From: DATAPD01 sp036265385
GTDB taxonomy: Bacteria; Acidobacteriota; Terriglobia; Terriglobales; Acidobacteriaceae
Assembly (NCBI GenBank): GCA_036265385.1
Contig: DATAPD010000020.1
Coordinates: 62,001 to 126,000 of the forward strand
Length of the DNA stretch: 64,000 nt
Direction of reading: 5' to 3'
The stretch's first letter is position 1; each line of letters starts with the position of its first letter. Under the pieces are notes generated by a model. It saw only the letters and a program-made list of their open reading frames with translations, searched no databases and had not been told where the DNA came from. The position numbers and the translations under genes were made by a program. Positions 1-8,236 of the stretch are shown piece by piece.

Positions 1-605
1 GCTACGAGGTGCAGGCCGCTTTGGACGGTCTAAGCGGTGTGGAGGCGTTTCAGGCATCCGTCCCATCAGCGGTCGTCCTGGACATGCGCCTCCCGGGGAT
101 GTCAGGTCGCGATGTGTGCCGAGAGATGAAACGGATCGCGGCTAATGTTCCCGTCATCGTTCTGAGTGCCGCTTCGGATGTAATGGATAAGGTTTTGCTC
201 TTTGAGATAGGTGCCGATGATTATGTAACTAAACCATTTAGTCCGAAAGAGCTTTTGGCTCGTGTCCGAGCAGCAATCCGTCGTTCGGCTCGTCCGACCC
301 TGTCAGATAGTTTTGCATTCGACGGTGTGTCTGTTGATTTTTCCAAAATGCAGGTGATTCGAGAGGGTCAGAACATTGCGCTGACGCCTCAGGAATTCAA
401 GATCCTCAAGTTTATGGCGCAAAGTCCGGAACGTGTCATGACGCGTGAAGAGCTATTAAACGAGGTATGGGGCTACCAGAGTTATCCTACGACGCGAACC
501 GTGGACAATCACATCCTGAAGCTTCGACAGAAGCTTGAGAAAGATCCATCGAACCCAGTGCATTTCCGAACCATCCACGGCGCTGGTTACAAGTTCGTGC
601 CCTAA
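1..605 (+). CDS. OmpR/PhoB-family response regulator (5' end outside window)
   Basis: This is the output half of a two-component system, a DNA-binding regulator switched by phosphorylation. The reading frame is already open at base 3, before the first possible start (GTG at 9), and the missing part would be the first receiver strand with the acidic pocket, so the gene is cut by the window edge. Visible are the receiver aspartate in the VVLDMRLPGMSG context, the conserved lysine in DDYVTKPFSPKEL, and a C-terminal winged helix with LTPQEFKIL, the recognition helix around TRTVDNHILKLRQKL and the closing wing HGAGYKF. It is followed after 35 bases by its likely kinase and then by a porin-like protein and a cupredoxin, which are plausible targets. 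Family assignment is firm; the signal sensed is unknown. Confidence 0.93.
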   Translation, partial: YEVQAALDGLSGVEAFQASVPSAVVLDMRLPGMSGRDVCREMKRIAANVPVIVLSAASDVMDKVLLFEIGADDYVTKPFSPKELLARVRAAIRRSARPTLSDSFAFDGVSVDFSKMQVIREGQNIALTPQEFKILKFMAQSPERVMTREELLNEVWGYQSYPTTRTVDNHILKLRQKLEKDPSNPVHFRTIHGAGYKFVP

Positions 606-640
606 TTTCAAATGCATTGGAAAAATCAGGAGCGCCACGG

Positions 641-2437
641 GTGGTGAGCTTTCGGCTCCGCACGAAGTTCCTTTTCTCGTTATTTCTAGTCGGTCTAGGA
701 CTAACCAGCGCCACGCTTTTTGTCGCTCGACGAACAGTGGAACGACAGATTCGGCTACAGATATTTCAAGACATTCGAAATTCAGTTTCTACTTTCCAAA
801 ATGTCCAGCGACAACGTGAGCGATTTCTAGAGCATTCGGCTCAGCTGTTGGCCGATCTGCCAATTCTGAAAGCTCTGATGACAACGGAGCATGCGGCAAC
901 CATCCAAGATGGATCGAAAGAGTTGTGGGGGGTGGCCGGATCGGATCTACTTGTAATCGCTGACCGAAATGGGTTGATTGTTGCTACACATACACGTCTG
1001 GGCGATTTCGGGAAGGAGTCGGCGCAAGCCGCATTGGCGAAATCGCTGCACGAAGAGGAGCATGCATGGTGGTTGGTCAATGGCCGACTGTATCAAATCT
1101 CCTTGCAGCCGATCGAGTCCGGACCGCACGGTGCCAGTCGTGGCCTCGGTTATCTCGTTCTTGGAGATGAAGTGGATGATGCGGTCGTGCGAGAGTTGAG
1201 TCAGGTTGCTTCCAGCCAGGTCGCGTTTCGCTATGGAAGCAACATCATCCGCAGCTCATTATCGAGTTTGCATGAGGCGGAGCTTAGTCATCAACTGAGT
1301 GAAAAACACTCGACCACCGGACGGGATCCGGAGGAAGTTCGATTAGGGCAAGAAAATTATTTGCAGGCAATCGTAAGTCTTTCTCCAGGGATTGAGCCTG
1401 GAGTGCAGTTGATAGTTCTGAAATCGTTAGATGAAGCGACAGCATTCCTGGGACAACTAAACCGGTTGTTACTTGCACTCGCTTTGGTTGCGCTCGCAGT
1501 CGCCAGTTCGATGGTCTTTCTGTTTTCTCACACTTTCACTCGTCCATTGGCGGCTCTTGTGGACGCTGTGCGTGCGCTAGGCAAAGGTGACTATGATTAC
1601 CCAGTTGCTGTGCGTGGGCAAGATGAAGTAGCCGAAGTTACGGCTGCTTTCCTTCGCATGCGCAGCAGCCTGAGAGAGAGCCAACGGAAATTGATAGAGA
1701 GCGAGCGGCTGGCCACGATCGGCAGAATGGCGAACTCGATCTCCCATGACTTACGCCATAGCTTGGCTGCAATTCTCGCAAATGCCGAGTTCCTCACCGA
1801 AAACAACCGCACGGTTTCGGACAGGGCAGAGCTGTACCAAGAAGTTCGTTCCGCCGTGAACGAAATGACCGAATTAATTGACTCTCTGCTGGAGTTCTCG
1901 AGAACGAGGGAGGCATTGCATCCTACCTATGGCGACCTTGAAGACTCGGTCGCGCGAGCCATCCATTCTGTGAGTGCACACCCAGATTTTCACTCCATCA
2001 CGATCCTGGTACATCGTGAAGGAGAAACGGATGCGTGGTTCGACGCCCGCAAGATGGAGCGCGTGTTTCAAAACTTAATCAGGAACGCTTGCGAAGCCGT
2101 TTCTCCCGACCACGGCCGGGTCGATGTGTACATAAGGGCCGACAAGGAAGTACTACGCATAAAGGTTGAGGATAACGGTCGCGGCGTACCCGAGATTGTC
2201 AGAGAACGTTTGTTCGAGCCGTTTGTGAGTCAGGGTAAAGAGAATGGAACCGGTCTGGGCCTTACTATCGTCCAGAAAATTGTCCAGGATCATGGCGGGA
2301 TCGTTCAGGTTGAGAGTACCTCATCCGCAGGAACGACATTTGTGATCGAACTACCCCGTTCATGTGGAACTCCGGTCGCATCGGCGAATGGTGAAGCCGT
2401 CGTCCGCTCGGTCATTCCGATCAAATCTGACATTTAG
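641..2437 (+). CDS. membrane sensor histidine kinase (HAMP, HisKA, HATPase_c)
   Basis: Inner-membrane kinase that should phosphorylate the response regulator encoded just upstream. From GTG 641 (598 aa) the order is: transmembrane segment near residues 10-30, a periplasmic sensor region of about 230 residues, a second transmembrane segment near 275-296, HAMP, a dimerisation/phosphoacceptor helix with His369 in the SISHDLRHSL context, then the ATPase N box NLIRNACEAV, the G1 box EDNGRGVPE and the G2 box GTGLGLTIV. GTG 641 is chosen because AGGAG lies 8 bases before it; the open frame extends a little further upstream to a TTG. The periplasmic region resembles a Cache or CHASE-like sensor in size, but I cannot name its ligand. 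Confidence 0.93.
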   Translation: MVSFRLRTKFLFSLFLVGLGLTSATLFVARRTVERQIRLQIFQDIRNSVSTFQNVQRQRERFLEHSAQLLADLPILKALMTTEHAATIQDGSKELWGVAGSDLLVIADRNGLIVATHTRLGDFGKESAQAALAKSLHEEEHAWWLVNGRLYQISLQPIESGPHGASRGLGYLVLGDEVDDAVVRELSQVASSQVAFRYGSNIIRSSLSSLHEAELSHQLSEKHSTTGRDPEEVRLGQENYLQAIVSLSPGIEPGVQLIVLKSLDEATAFLGQLNRLLLALALVALAVASSMVFLFSHTFTRPLAALVDAVRALGKGDYDYPVAVRGQDEVAEVTAAFLRMRSSLRESQRKLIESERLATIGRMANSISHDLRHSLAAILANAEFLTENNRTVSDRAELYQEVRSAVNEMTELIDSLLEFSRTREALHPTYGDLEDSVARAIHSVSAHPDFHSITILVHREGETDAWFDARKMERVFQNLIRNACEAVSPDHGRVDVYIRADKEVLRIKVEDNGRGVPEIVRERLFEPFVSQGKENGTGLGLTIVQKIVQDHGGIVQVESTSSAGTTFVIELPRSCGTPVASANGEAVVRSVIPIKSDI

Positions 2438-2489
2438 CGCTTTCAGGCCCCAAAGCAACGCGGAACCCATATGTGAACCCGGAGGTCGT

Positions 2490-4067
2490 ATGACGTCCCA
2501 CCTTCTGACAATGAAATCACTGGTGCTGATTAGTGCGCTGGTGATTCCGTCGTGGCTGGTTGCTCAAAACAAAAGTGGTGCCACTGATCCTTCGTTGCCC
2601 GAAACTGTGAAGCAACTTCAAGAGCAGATGAACGAGCTAAGAGAAGTAGTTACAGAGCTACGCCAAGAATCGCAGCGTTACCGAAGCGAAACGGAAGCTC
2701 TGAGAATCGAGCTGAAGGCAGCGCTCGATAACAAGAAAGGCTTGTCTCAAGCGGATTCGATTCAGGCCACGACTATCGAGGCGAATGATTCTCGCGATAT
2801 TGCGCCTACACAGGATCGATCCCAGAGTGATGAGTCGAATCGGCTGGCGAAAATGGAAGAAGACCTGGGGCTGTTGAGTCAGAAGGTGAATGATCAATAT
2901 CAAACCAAGGTAGAGAGCACATCGAAATATCGAGTCCGACTATCAGGCATAGCGCTGTTCAACACTTTTGCCAACCATGGAAACTTTGCGAGTGCCGACA
3001 CCGCAGACCTGGTTGGGTCGCCCGATCTCGTTGGGAGGTCGAACAGTTTCGGAGGTTCTCTGCGCCAATCACAGATTGGATTGGAAGTCTTTGGTCCGGA
3101 CCTCGCGGGCGCGCACACACGTGGTGAAGTTCAATTCGACTTCGCCGGCGGCTTTCCAGATGCTCCGAATGGCGTTACGTTGGGCATCATGCGATTGCGA
3201 ACCGGAACGATTCACTTGGACTGGCCACATACCTCGATTGTTGCTGGCCAAGACGCACTGTTTTTTTCACCTTTATCACCCACCTCCTTTGCAACGCTCG
3301 CCGAACCGGCAATGTCGTACTCAGGAAATCTTTGGACATGGACGCCCCAGGTTCGAGTGGAGCACAAGATTCCCGTCTCTGAGAACTCGAATTTCCTGAT
3401 TCAAGCGGGCATCCTGGATCCGCTTTCCGGTGAGTCACCGTATTCTTACGCAACATACAACCGATTGCCGCAGGCCGGTGAGTATAGTAGGAAGCCTGCA
3501 TATGCCGCGCGGGCGGCGTGGTCAGGCATTCTTATGGGACAGCAAGCAACATTGGGCGCAGGCGGCTATTTCAGCAGTCAGGACTGGGGTTTCCAGCGGA
3601 ATGTAAAAGCATGGAGTGGCATGGTCGATTGGAGTATTCCCTTCGGCAACGAGTTCGCATGGAGTGGGGAAATTTATCGAGGCGAAGGTTTGGGTGGCTT
3701 GGGGGGAGGCACCTATCGCAGTGTGCTGTTTAAAGGCCCACCGACCAGCGCAACATCTGAAGCGAATGGGTTAAATACGGTGGGTGGATGGTCGCAGATA
3801 AAGTTTAAGCCCCAAATCAAATGGGAATTCGATGTTGCGGTTGGTGAGGACAATCCATTTGCCAATGAAGTTCGGACTTATCCGTACAACGTATCGTCGA
3901 GGTATGCCCAGATCGTTCGAAATCAGAGCGGTTTGGTGAATGTGATCTATCGTCCTCGGTCAAGCCTGCTGTTCTCGGCAGAATATCGGAGAGTGCAGAC
4001 GTATCGGCTGGATACGGAGAAGCAATCGGCTGACCAGGTCAATTTAGCGATGGGGATACTCTTCTAA
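2490..4067 (+). CDS. outer-membrane beta-barrel protein with N-terminal coiled coil (porin-like)
   Basis: Predicted exported outer-membrane channel of 525 aa. ATG 2490 is preceded by GGAGG four bases away; ATG 2511 is the alternative and gives a neater signal peptide ending at VAQ. After the signal peptide comes a heptad-rich coiled coil (about residues 35-75, LPETVKQLQEQ onward), a second short coiled coil, and then about 350 residues of alternating polar/hydrophobic strands with Gly, Trp and Tyr girdles. The protein ends in a terminal Phe (AMGILF), the usual beta-barrel assembly signal. The coiled coil plus barrel layout resembles trimeric OprP/DcaP-like porins, but the substrate cannot be told. 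It lies 52 bases after the kinase and its stop overlaps the next start (TAATG). Confidence 0.8.
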   Translation: MTSHLLTMKSLVLISALVIPSWLVAQNKSGATDPSLPETVKQLQEQMNELREVVTELRQESQRYRSETEALRIELKAALDNKKGLSQADSIQATTIEANDSRDIAPTQDRSQSDESNRLAKMEEDLGLLSQKVNDQYQTKVESTSKYRVRLSGIALFNTFANHGNFASADTADLVGSPDLVGRSNSFGGSLRQSQIGLEVFGPDLAGAHTRGEVQFDFAGGFPDAPNGVTLGIMRLRTGTIHLDWPHTSIVAGQDALFFSPLSPTSFATLAEPAMSYSGNLWTWTPQVRVEHKIPVSENSNFLIQAGILDPLSGESPYSYATYNRLPQAGEYSRKPAYAARAAWSGILMGQQATLGAGGYFSSQDWGFQRNVKAWSGMVDWSIPFGNEFAWSGEIYRGEGLGGLGGGTYRSVLFKGPPTSATSEANGLNTVGGWSQIKFKPQIKWEFDVAVGEDNPFANEVRTYPYNVSSRYAQIVRNQSGLVNVIYRPRSSLLFSAEYRRVQTYRLDTEKQSADQVNLAMGILF

Positions 4068-4810
4068 TGAAATCTCGGCCTATCCCGGCATGTACGCAGC
4101 GTTATGCCATTGTTTGGGCAGTTGTGATGCTGGTCATGGGCCTTGGCCGAAGTCAAACGAATGAAAAACTCGAAGTGTCAGGCAGTGTGGAAATTCAGAG
4201 TGCCAACAAAAGTTTGAAAAAGGACCGATCAAACGTTGTGTTGTGGTTGAACCCACTTGATTCAACGCCGGACAATCCTCCTACAGATTCTTCTCCCCGC
4301 CTGATCCAAAAAAACAAGAAGTTTGAGCCGCATGTACTAGTCATTCCGGTCGGAACGGCTGTCCAATTTCCAAACCAGGACCCAATATTCCATAACGTAT
4401 TCTCTCTCTTTGAAGGGAAACGTTTTGACCTTGGTCTCTACGAGGCGGGAACAACTCGAACCGTTCATTTCGATCATGCGGGAGTCAGTTACATCTTTTG
4501 CAATATCCACCCGGAGATGAGCGCCGCAGTTGTCGCGCTAACAACTCCTTATTACATCATCACGAAATCGGACGGAATTCTGCGTTTTCAGAACATCCCC
4601 GCGGGGCGATATCGGATGCAGGTCTGGTATGAAGGATCCTCCCCGAATGTCCTCAAAAAATTGGCGCGAGATGTCACGATCTCTCTGGAGAACTCGGACC
4701 TGGGAAGACTTCAAGTTCTTGAAGATAACCCAGTCCAGAATCATACGAACAAGTATGGTCGCGAGTACGATACTCGGACTTCACAACCTGGCGCTTACGG
4801 GCCCAACTAG
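4067..4810 (+). CDS. exported cupredoxin-domain protein (type 1 copper site)
   Basis: A 247-aa periplasmic blue-copper-like protein. It has a hydrophobic leader (about residues 13-29), then a plastocyanin-like fold with the full set of type 1 copper ligands in order: His109 in PIFHNVFS, Cys145 and His148 in FCNIHPEM, and Met151. The last 80 residues (FQNIPAGRYRMQVWYEG) look like a carboxypeptidase-regulatory beta domain, an arrangement seen in proteins often labelled methylamine utilisation protein. The start codon overlaps the stop of the barrel gene (TAATG), so translation is probably coupled. The copper site implies electron transfer or copper binding in the periplasm; the partner is unknown. 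Confidence 0.85.
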   Translation: MKSRPIPACTQRYAIVWAVVMLVMGLGRSQTNEKLEVSGSVEIQSANKSLKKDRSNVVLWLNPLDSTPDNPPTDSSPRLIQKNKKFEPHVLVIPVGTAVQFPNQDPIFHNVFSLFEGKRFDLGLYEAGTTRTVHFDHAGVSYIFCNIHPEMSAAVVALTTPYYIITKSDGILRFQNIPAGRYRMQVWYEGSSPNVLKKLARDVTISLENSDLGRLQVLEDNPVQNHTNKYGREYDTRTSQPGAYGPN

Positions 4811-4849
4811 CAGTCTGAAGCAAGTTCTTGCAACTGACTTCAGTAGAAA

Positions 4850-5413
4850 CTAAAGCGCTTCAGAAGAATTCATGAATGGCATTTGCGCCAGAATTGGTGC
4901 GATCTGTTCAAGTAATTTGAGTTCGTTGGTAGTGAAGTCAGGACCGGCTAAACGTGCGTCGAGGCCTTTCCGAGAGATCTGAACAACGCCCAAAACCGCG
5001 CCGTTTTGTACACTTTCAATTGGCACGGAAATAAGTTTCTGAATTGGAACTGCTTCGATGAATTCTGTCCCACGACTGTCGGAGGCCAATTTCACCGTTT
5101 CGAATAAGTTAACGTGCTTGACCCTCAGGAAGTTATTTGAAAGAAGGGAAGTGCGCGTGACTGCTGTGCGAGCCGCGACCGCGTTGCTTGAGAGTGGAAT
5201 CGCGCCAGCCGCGCGCAGCTCAGGTGGATGAAGAAATTTCAGCAGCGTGTTCTCGACCCGCAGAAAAGCTACTTCCGTACGCTGTACATTCAGAAGTTTC
5301 GCAATTTTGGTTGCGATGCGATCGGGAGTCGGAGACTCCCCGACAAGTTTCAGGAGTTCGGAAAGATTTGGGCCGCTAGCTTTGGGTTCACCAACAGCCG
5401 AGATTCTGATCAT
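4850..5413 (-). CDS. GAF-domain protein
   Basis: A 187-aa soluble protein that is nearly all one GAF domain (about residues 25-175). Typical features are the N-terminal helix with TPDRIATKIAKLLNVQRTEVAFL, the central strand LISVPIESVQNGAVLGVVQISRK, and the closing helix FTTNELKLLEQIAPILAQM. No enzymatic, DNA-binding or signalling output domain is present, so it is either a stand-alone ligand sensor or works with a partner. There is no strong ribosome site before the ATG at 5413. It converges on the cupredoxin gene with 39 bases between the stops and is not part of that operon. Confidence 0.75.
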   Translation of the reverse strand: MIRISAVGEPKASGPNLSELLKLVGESPTPDRIATKIAKLLNVQRTEVAFLRVENTLLKFLHPPELRAAGAIPLSSNAVAARTAVTRTSLLSNNFLRVKHVNLFETVKLASDSRGTEFIEAVPIQKLISVPIESVQNGAVLGVVQISRKGLDARLAGPDFTTNELKLLEQIAPILAQMPFMNSSEAL

Positions 5414-5539
5414 GGAAGTGTATCTGGGATGCTTGACCCGGCCTAGTTACGGTCGGACGCAGACGGGACACCTTCCCAATAGGTACATGTTGTCCACATC
5501 CGAGTTGCAATGGCAAGTTACCGCAGTGCTTTTCGGCAA

Positions 5540-6064
5540 CTACGAAGCGCCTGATTGCGGAGTCTTTATGAGCTTCTCAGGGTCATATCCAATTTGCTCC
5601 ACCTTCAAAAGAAGGCTCTCGTAGAGAACTGGATCCATTTTCGGTGTTCGACTCAGAATCCATAAATATTTTCTTTGAGGTTCTCCAACAATGGCATAGG
5701 AATAATCCGACGGAAGATCAACAATCCAATAGTTTCCGTAGAAAGGCCAAAAGAATGTGACTTTGAGTTTTGAGTTTGTGGTTGCGTCCGCTATTTTGGC
5801 GGTTCCTCGCGCTTGGCTAAGACTCCCATTCTTTTTTCGGCACGAATTCAGTACCGCGATCTTCCCATCCTTCCGGAGCGTGTATTCAGCGGTTACCTCA
5901 CCCATGCAGTCGCGTTGAAAGCGATTGGGATATCGAGCAATCTCATACCATTTGCCCACATATCGGCTGAGCTCAACAGAACGTACGGTGGGAGGTGGAG
6001 AGTCCGCGGTCACTCGCACCGGCATTGTCGCCAACAGGAAAGCCAAGATACTCAGTTTCCTCAT
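5540..6064 (-). CDS. lipocalin family protein (Blc-like)
   Basis: Exported lipocalin of about 174 aa, a small barrel that binds a hydrophobic ligand such as a fatty acid or lysophospholipid. After the signal peptide (MRKLSILAFLLATMPVRVTA) it carries the family signature YVGKWYEIARYPNRFQRDC with the invariant Gly-x-Trp, and later FYGNYWIVDLPSDYSYAIVG and LWILSRTP, both characteristic of bacterial Blc. The mature N terminus has no lipobox cysteine, unlike E. coli Blc, so it is probably soluble in the periplasm. A strong AGGAGG lies at 6085-6080, 15 bases from ATG 6064 but only 9 from an in-frame TTG at 6070, so TTG may be the true start, adding two residues. Confidence 0.88.
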   Translation of the reverse strand: MRKLSILAFLLATMPVRVTADSPPPTVRSVELSRYVGKWYEIARYPNRFQRDCMGEVTAEYTLRKDGKIAVLNSCRKKNGSLSQARGTAKIADATTNSKLKVTFFWPFYGNYWIVDLPSDYSYAIVGEPQRKYLWILSRTPKMDPVLYESLLLKVEQIGYDPEKLIKTPQSGAS

Positions 6065-6139
6065 AGTCAATTTAATTTTCCTCCTCAATAGATGCAGAAA
6101 GGGAAGTATGGGTTTACACGAGCTTTTTTGGTCTGGAAA

Positions 6140-7165
6140 TTAGGAGCCGAGATTGAAGAAAGTGAAAATTTGGAATACCAGAGCTGCGACCAGTGCAGAA
6201 GCTGGAATTGTCAGAATCCATGCCCACACAATGCGTCGAGCTACACCCCAGCGCACAGCTGAGAGGCGGTTTACTGCGCCGACACCCACGATCGCGCCGG
6301 TGATTGTGTGGGTCGTGCTTACAGGGATTCCCGCCAAGGCGGTAGAGAACAGAGTGATTGCGCCGGCAGTCTCGGCGCAAAATCCACCTACCGGCTTCAG
6401 CTTGGTGATTCGGGACCCCATAGTATGGACGATTCGCCAGCCGCCGAAATACGTTCCCGCCGCTATTGCCGCGTGAGCTGCCAGGATAATCGGCCAGTGA
6501 TACTTGCCCCAGTTTCTGGATAATTCGTCTGCACTAATATAGTGAGCTGTATAAAAAGCACTGGCTATAATGCCCATCGTTTTCTGGGCATCATTTCCCC
6601 CATGGCCGAGACTGTATGCAGCCGCTGACAAAAGCTGAAGTTTGCGGAACCAGGCGTCAATCCGTTGTGGTGGTTTATTTCGCAGAATCCAGTAAACGGC
6701 TACTTGAAGTGCTAGTGCCAACACAAGACCCATAAGAGGGGCAGCGACGATGAAGATGAGGGTCTTGTACCAACCTGGAATTATGATGACGCCGAAGCCG
6801 GCGTGAACGATCGCTGCTCCAGCATAGCCGCCGATCAAAGCGTGGGACGAAGAAGTTGGCAATCCCCATAACCACGTCAACAGATCCCAAACAATGGCAC
6901 CCAACAAACCAGCGATGACCACATACTGGTTTATGACATCGACATGGATCATCCCTTTCCCGATTGTCTTTGCGACAGCCGTTCCCAGGAAAAAAGCTGC
7001 CAGAAAGTTAAAAACCGCCGCCCACAGGACGGCTAGCTTTGGCGATAGAACTCGAGTAGAAACGACGGTGGCGATGCTATTGGCGGCATCATGGAAGCCG
7101 TTCAGGAAATCGAATGTTAGCGCCGTTAAAACGGTGGTAATGAGGAGAATCAGTTCAGAGTTCAC
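6140..7165 (-). CDS. pit: PiT-family inorganic phosphate transporter
   Basis: Inner-membrane low-affinity phosphate transporter (341 aa, about ten hydrophobic helices) of the PiT family, which moves metal-phosphate with protons or sodium. Both signature repeats are present: GFHDAANSIATVVSTR near residue 23 and GHGGNDAQKTMGII in the second half. The helix-capping motifs GLPTSSSHALIGG and GIPVSTTHTITGAIVG are also intact. The start is a GTG at 7165 with only a weak purine stretch ahead. It follows its PhoU-like partner on the same strand, the common pairing for this transporter type. Substrate specificity is inferred from the family; sulfate permeases of related sequence are a remote alternative. 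Confidence 0.95.
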   Translation of the reverse strand: MNSELILLITTVLTALTFDFLNGFHDAANSIATVVSTRVLSPKLAVLWAAVFNFLAAFFLGTAVAKTIGKGMIHVDVINQYVVIAGLLGAIVWDLLTWLWGLPTSSSHALIGGYAGAAIVHAGFGVIIIPGWYKTLIFIVAAPLMGLVLALALQVAVYWILRNKPPQRIDAWFRKLQLLSAAAYSLGHGGNDAQKTMGIIASAFYTAHYISADELSRNWGKYHWPIILAAHAAIAAGTYFGGWRIVHTMGSRITKLKPVGGFCAETAGAITLFSTALAGIPVSTTHTITGAIVGVGAVNRLSAVRWGVARRIVWAWILTIPASALVAALVFQIFTFFNLGS

Positions 7166-7201
7166 CAGTGGATGTCCTGTCCTGTCTTGAGGTGGGCACG
7201 A

Positions 7202-7813
7202 TCAGGTGTTCTTCAACACGACTGATTCCAGCACGTCCGCGGCATCTTCCGCCTTGTCCGTAGCTCGTTCGAGAACTTCCAACAACTCTTTAATTCGGAT
7301 CAGATTTATCGGGTCTTTCTCAGTATCGAATAAGTATCCGATCGCGGTTTGGGAAACCTCATCAGCCTCGTTCTCAAGCCGATTGATTTCTACGCAATGA
7401 TCGAGGACATGGCCATTTTTCTGCAGGACAGAAACAGCTTTCCCAAGTTCCTGCGTTTGTTTCAGGATAACGTTTGCAAGTTGCCCGGCGGCTGCGGGCG
7501 CAGCGGTGATGTTATAGAGAACAACGCGATCGCCAGCTGCCTTGATGAGATCCAGAACATCGTCGATCGAGGACGCGAGTCGGTGAATGTCCTCGCGATC
7601 GAATGGAGTGATGAAGGTCTGATTCAGCTTCTTGAGGAGATTGTGCATAATCTCATCACCAATGTTCTCAATCCGCCGAATTTCCTTACTTTTTTGCTCC
7701 GCTGTCTCATATTCCGCGAAAAGAGCCACTAAAACTTGCGCTCCCCGCGTCAAGTTCTCCGACATCTGGTTGAACATGTCGAAAAAGCTATTATCCCTTG
7801 GTATTAGGCGCAC
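7202..7813 (-). CDS. DUF47/PhoU-like phosphate transport accessory protein
   Basis: A cytoplasmic helical-bundle protein of about 203 aa that accompanies PiT transporters and is thought to modulate them. The N terminus RLIPRDNSFFDMFNQMSEN, the paired acid/metal-binding helices (RRIENIGDEIMHNLLKKL and EINRLENEADEVSQTAIGYLF) and LASSIDDVLDLIKAAGDRVVLYN are typical of the DUF47 family. Two GTG starts are possible, 7819 and 7813. GTG 7813 is preferred because it gives the usual short MRLIPR-type beginning and has CTGGAG a few bases ahead, while a GGAGG at 7839-7835 is too far from either. The transporter gene follows 36 bases downstream. Confidence 0.9.
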   Translation of the reverse strand: MRLIPRDNSFFDMFNQMSENLTRGAQVLVALFAEYETAEQKSKEIRRIENIGDEIMHNLLKKLNQTFITPFDREDIHRLASSIDDVLDLIKAAGDRVVLYNITAAPAAAGQLANVILKQTQELGKAVSVLQKNGHVLDHCVEINRLENEADEVSQTAIGYLFDTEKDPINLIRIKELLEVLERATDKAEDAADVLESVVLKNT

Positions 7814-8236
7814 TATCACTCCAGTAGTTGTTGCCCTCCGGCAAACACGAACATATTCTGGGAGAGCTGTAAAAAGACCTTCTTATCTCACAATGGCTTG
7901 AGCGGAGTCAATGATAAGGCAGAGTTCTTTTGGGGAGCTCTGAATCTGTGTAAATTACAGAGACGGTGGGTTTTATCGGCGGGAGTGGGTAGGAGTTTCC
8001 GCCCGGGCGACCTTGGTTCGCGCTGGCATACTCGCACCGATACAGAGAATTAGAACGATCGTGGCGCCGAAGCCCACTGCGACATTTTGAAGAAATTCGA
8101 AAAACATGCCATCGAAAACCATGAACGGGATTATGGCGTGTGTGGCTTGATGCGAAAAGTTACGGCAGTACTCAAGGGAGAGAAGGTTACCGTTCGAGCG
8201 ATGTCTGAGTAGAACTTAGCTGAATCTCAGCCTTGT
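7814..8236. other. intergenic region between phosphate genes and Oar-like receptor
   Basis: About 420 bases without a long gene. It contains the upstream region of the phosphate operon and the end of the leftward receptor gene. The only coding candidate is the 49-codon frame at 7973-8122. I saw no terminator hairpin with a T-run. Confidence 0.5.
7973..8122 (-). CDS. candidate small single-span membrane protein (49 aa)
   Basis: An ATG-started frame of 49 codons. A polar or acidic N terminus (MVFDGMFFEFLQN) leads into one hydrophobic stretch of about 18 residues (VAVGFGATIVLILCIGAS) and then a basic tail (RTKVARAETPTHSRR), the pattern of a small inner-membrane protein with the tail inside. No convincing ribosome site precedes either ATG (8122 or 8107), so the case rests only on composition. 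It lies on the same strand as the phosphate genes and upstream of them. It could be chance. Confidence 0.3.
   Translation of the reverse strand: MVFDGMFFEFLQNVAVGFGATIVLILCIGASMPARTKVARAETPTHSRR

Noticed and set aside
4811..4849. Possible terminator between the cupredoxin and GAF genes
   Set aside because: Short inverted segments (GCAAG/CTTGC with a two-base loop) do not form a credible stem and there is no T-run.
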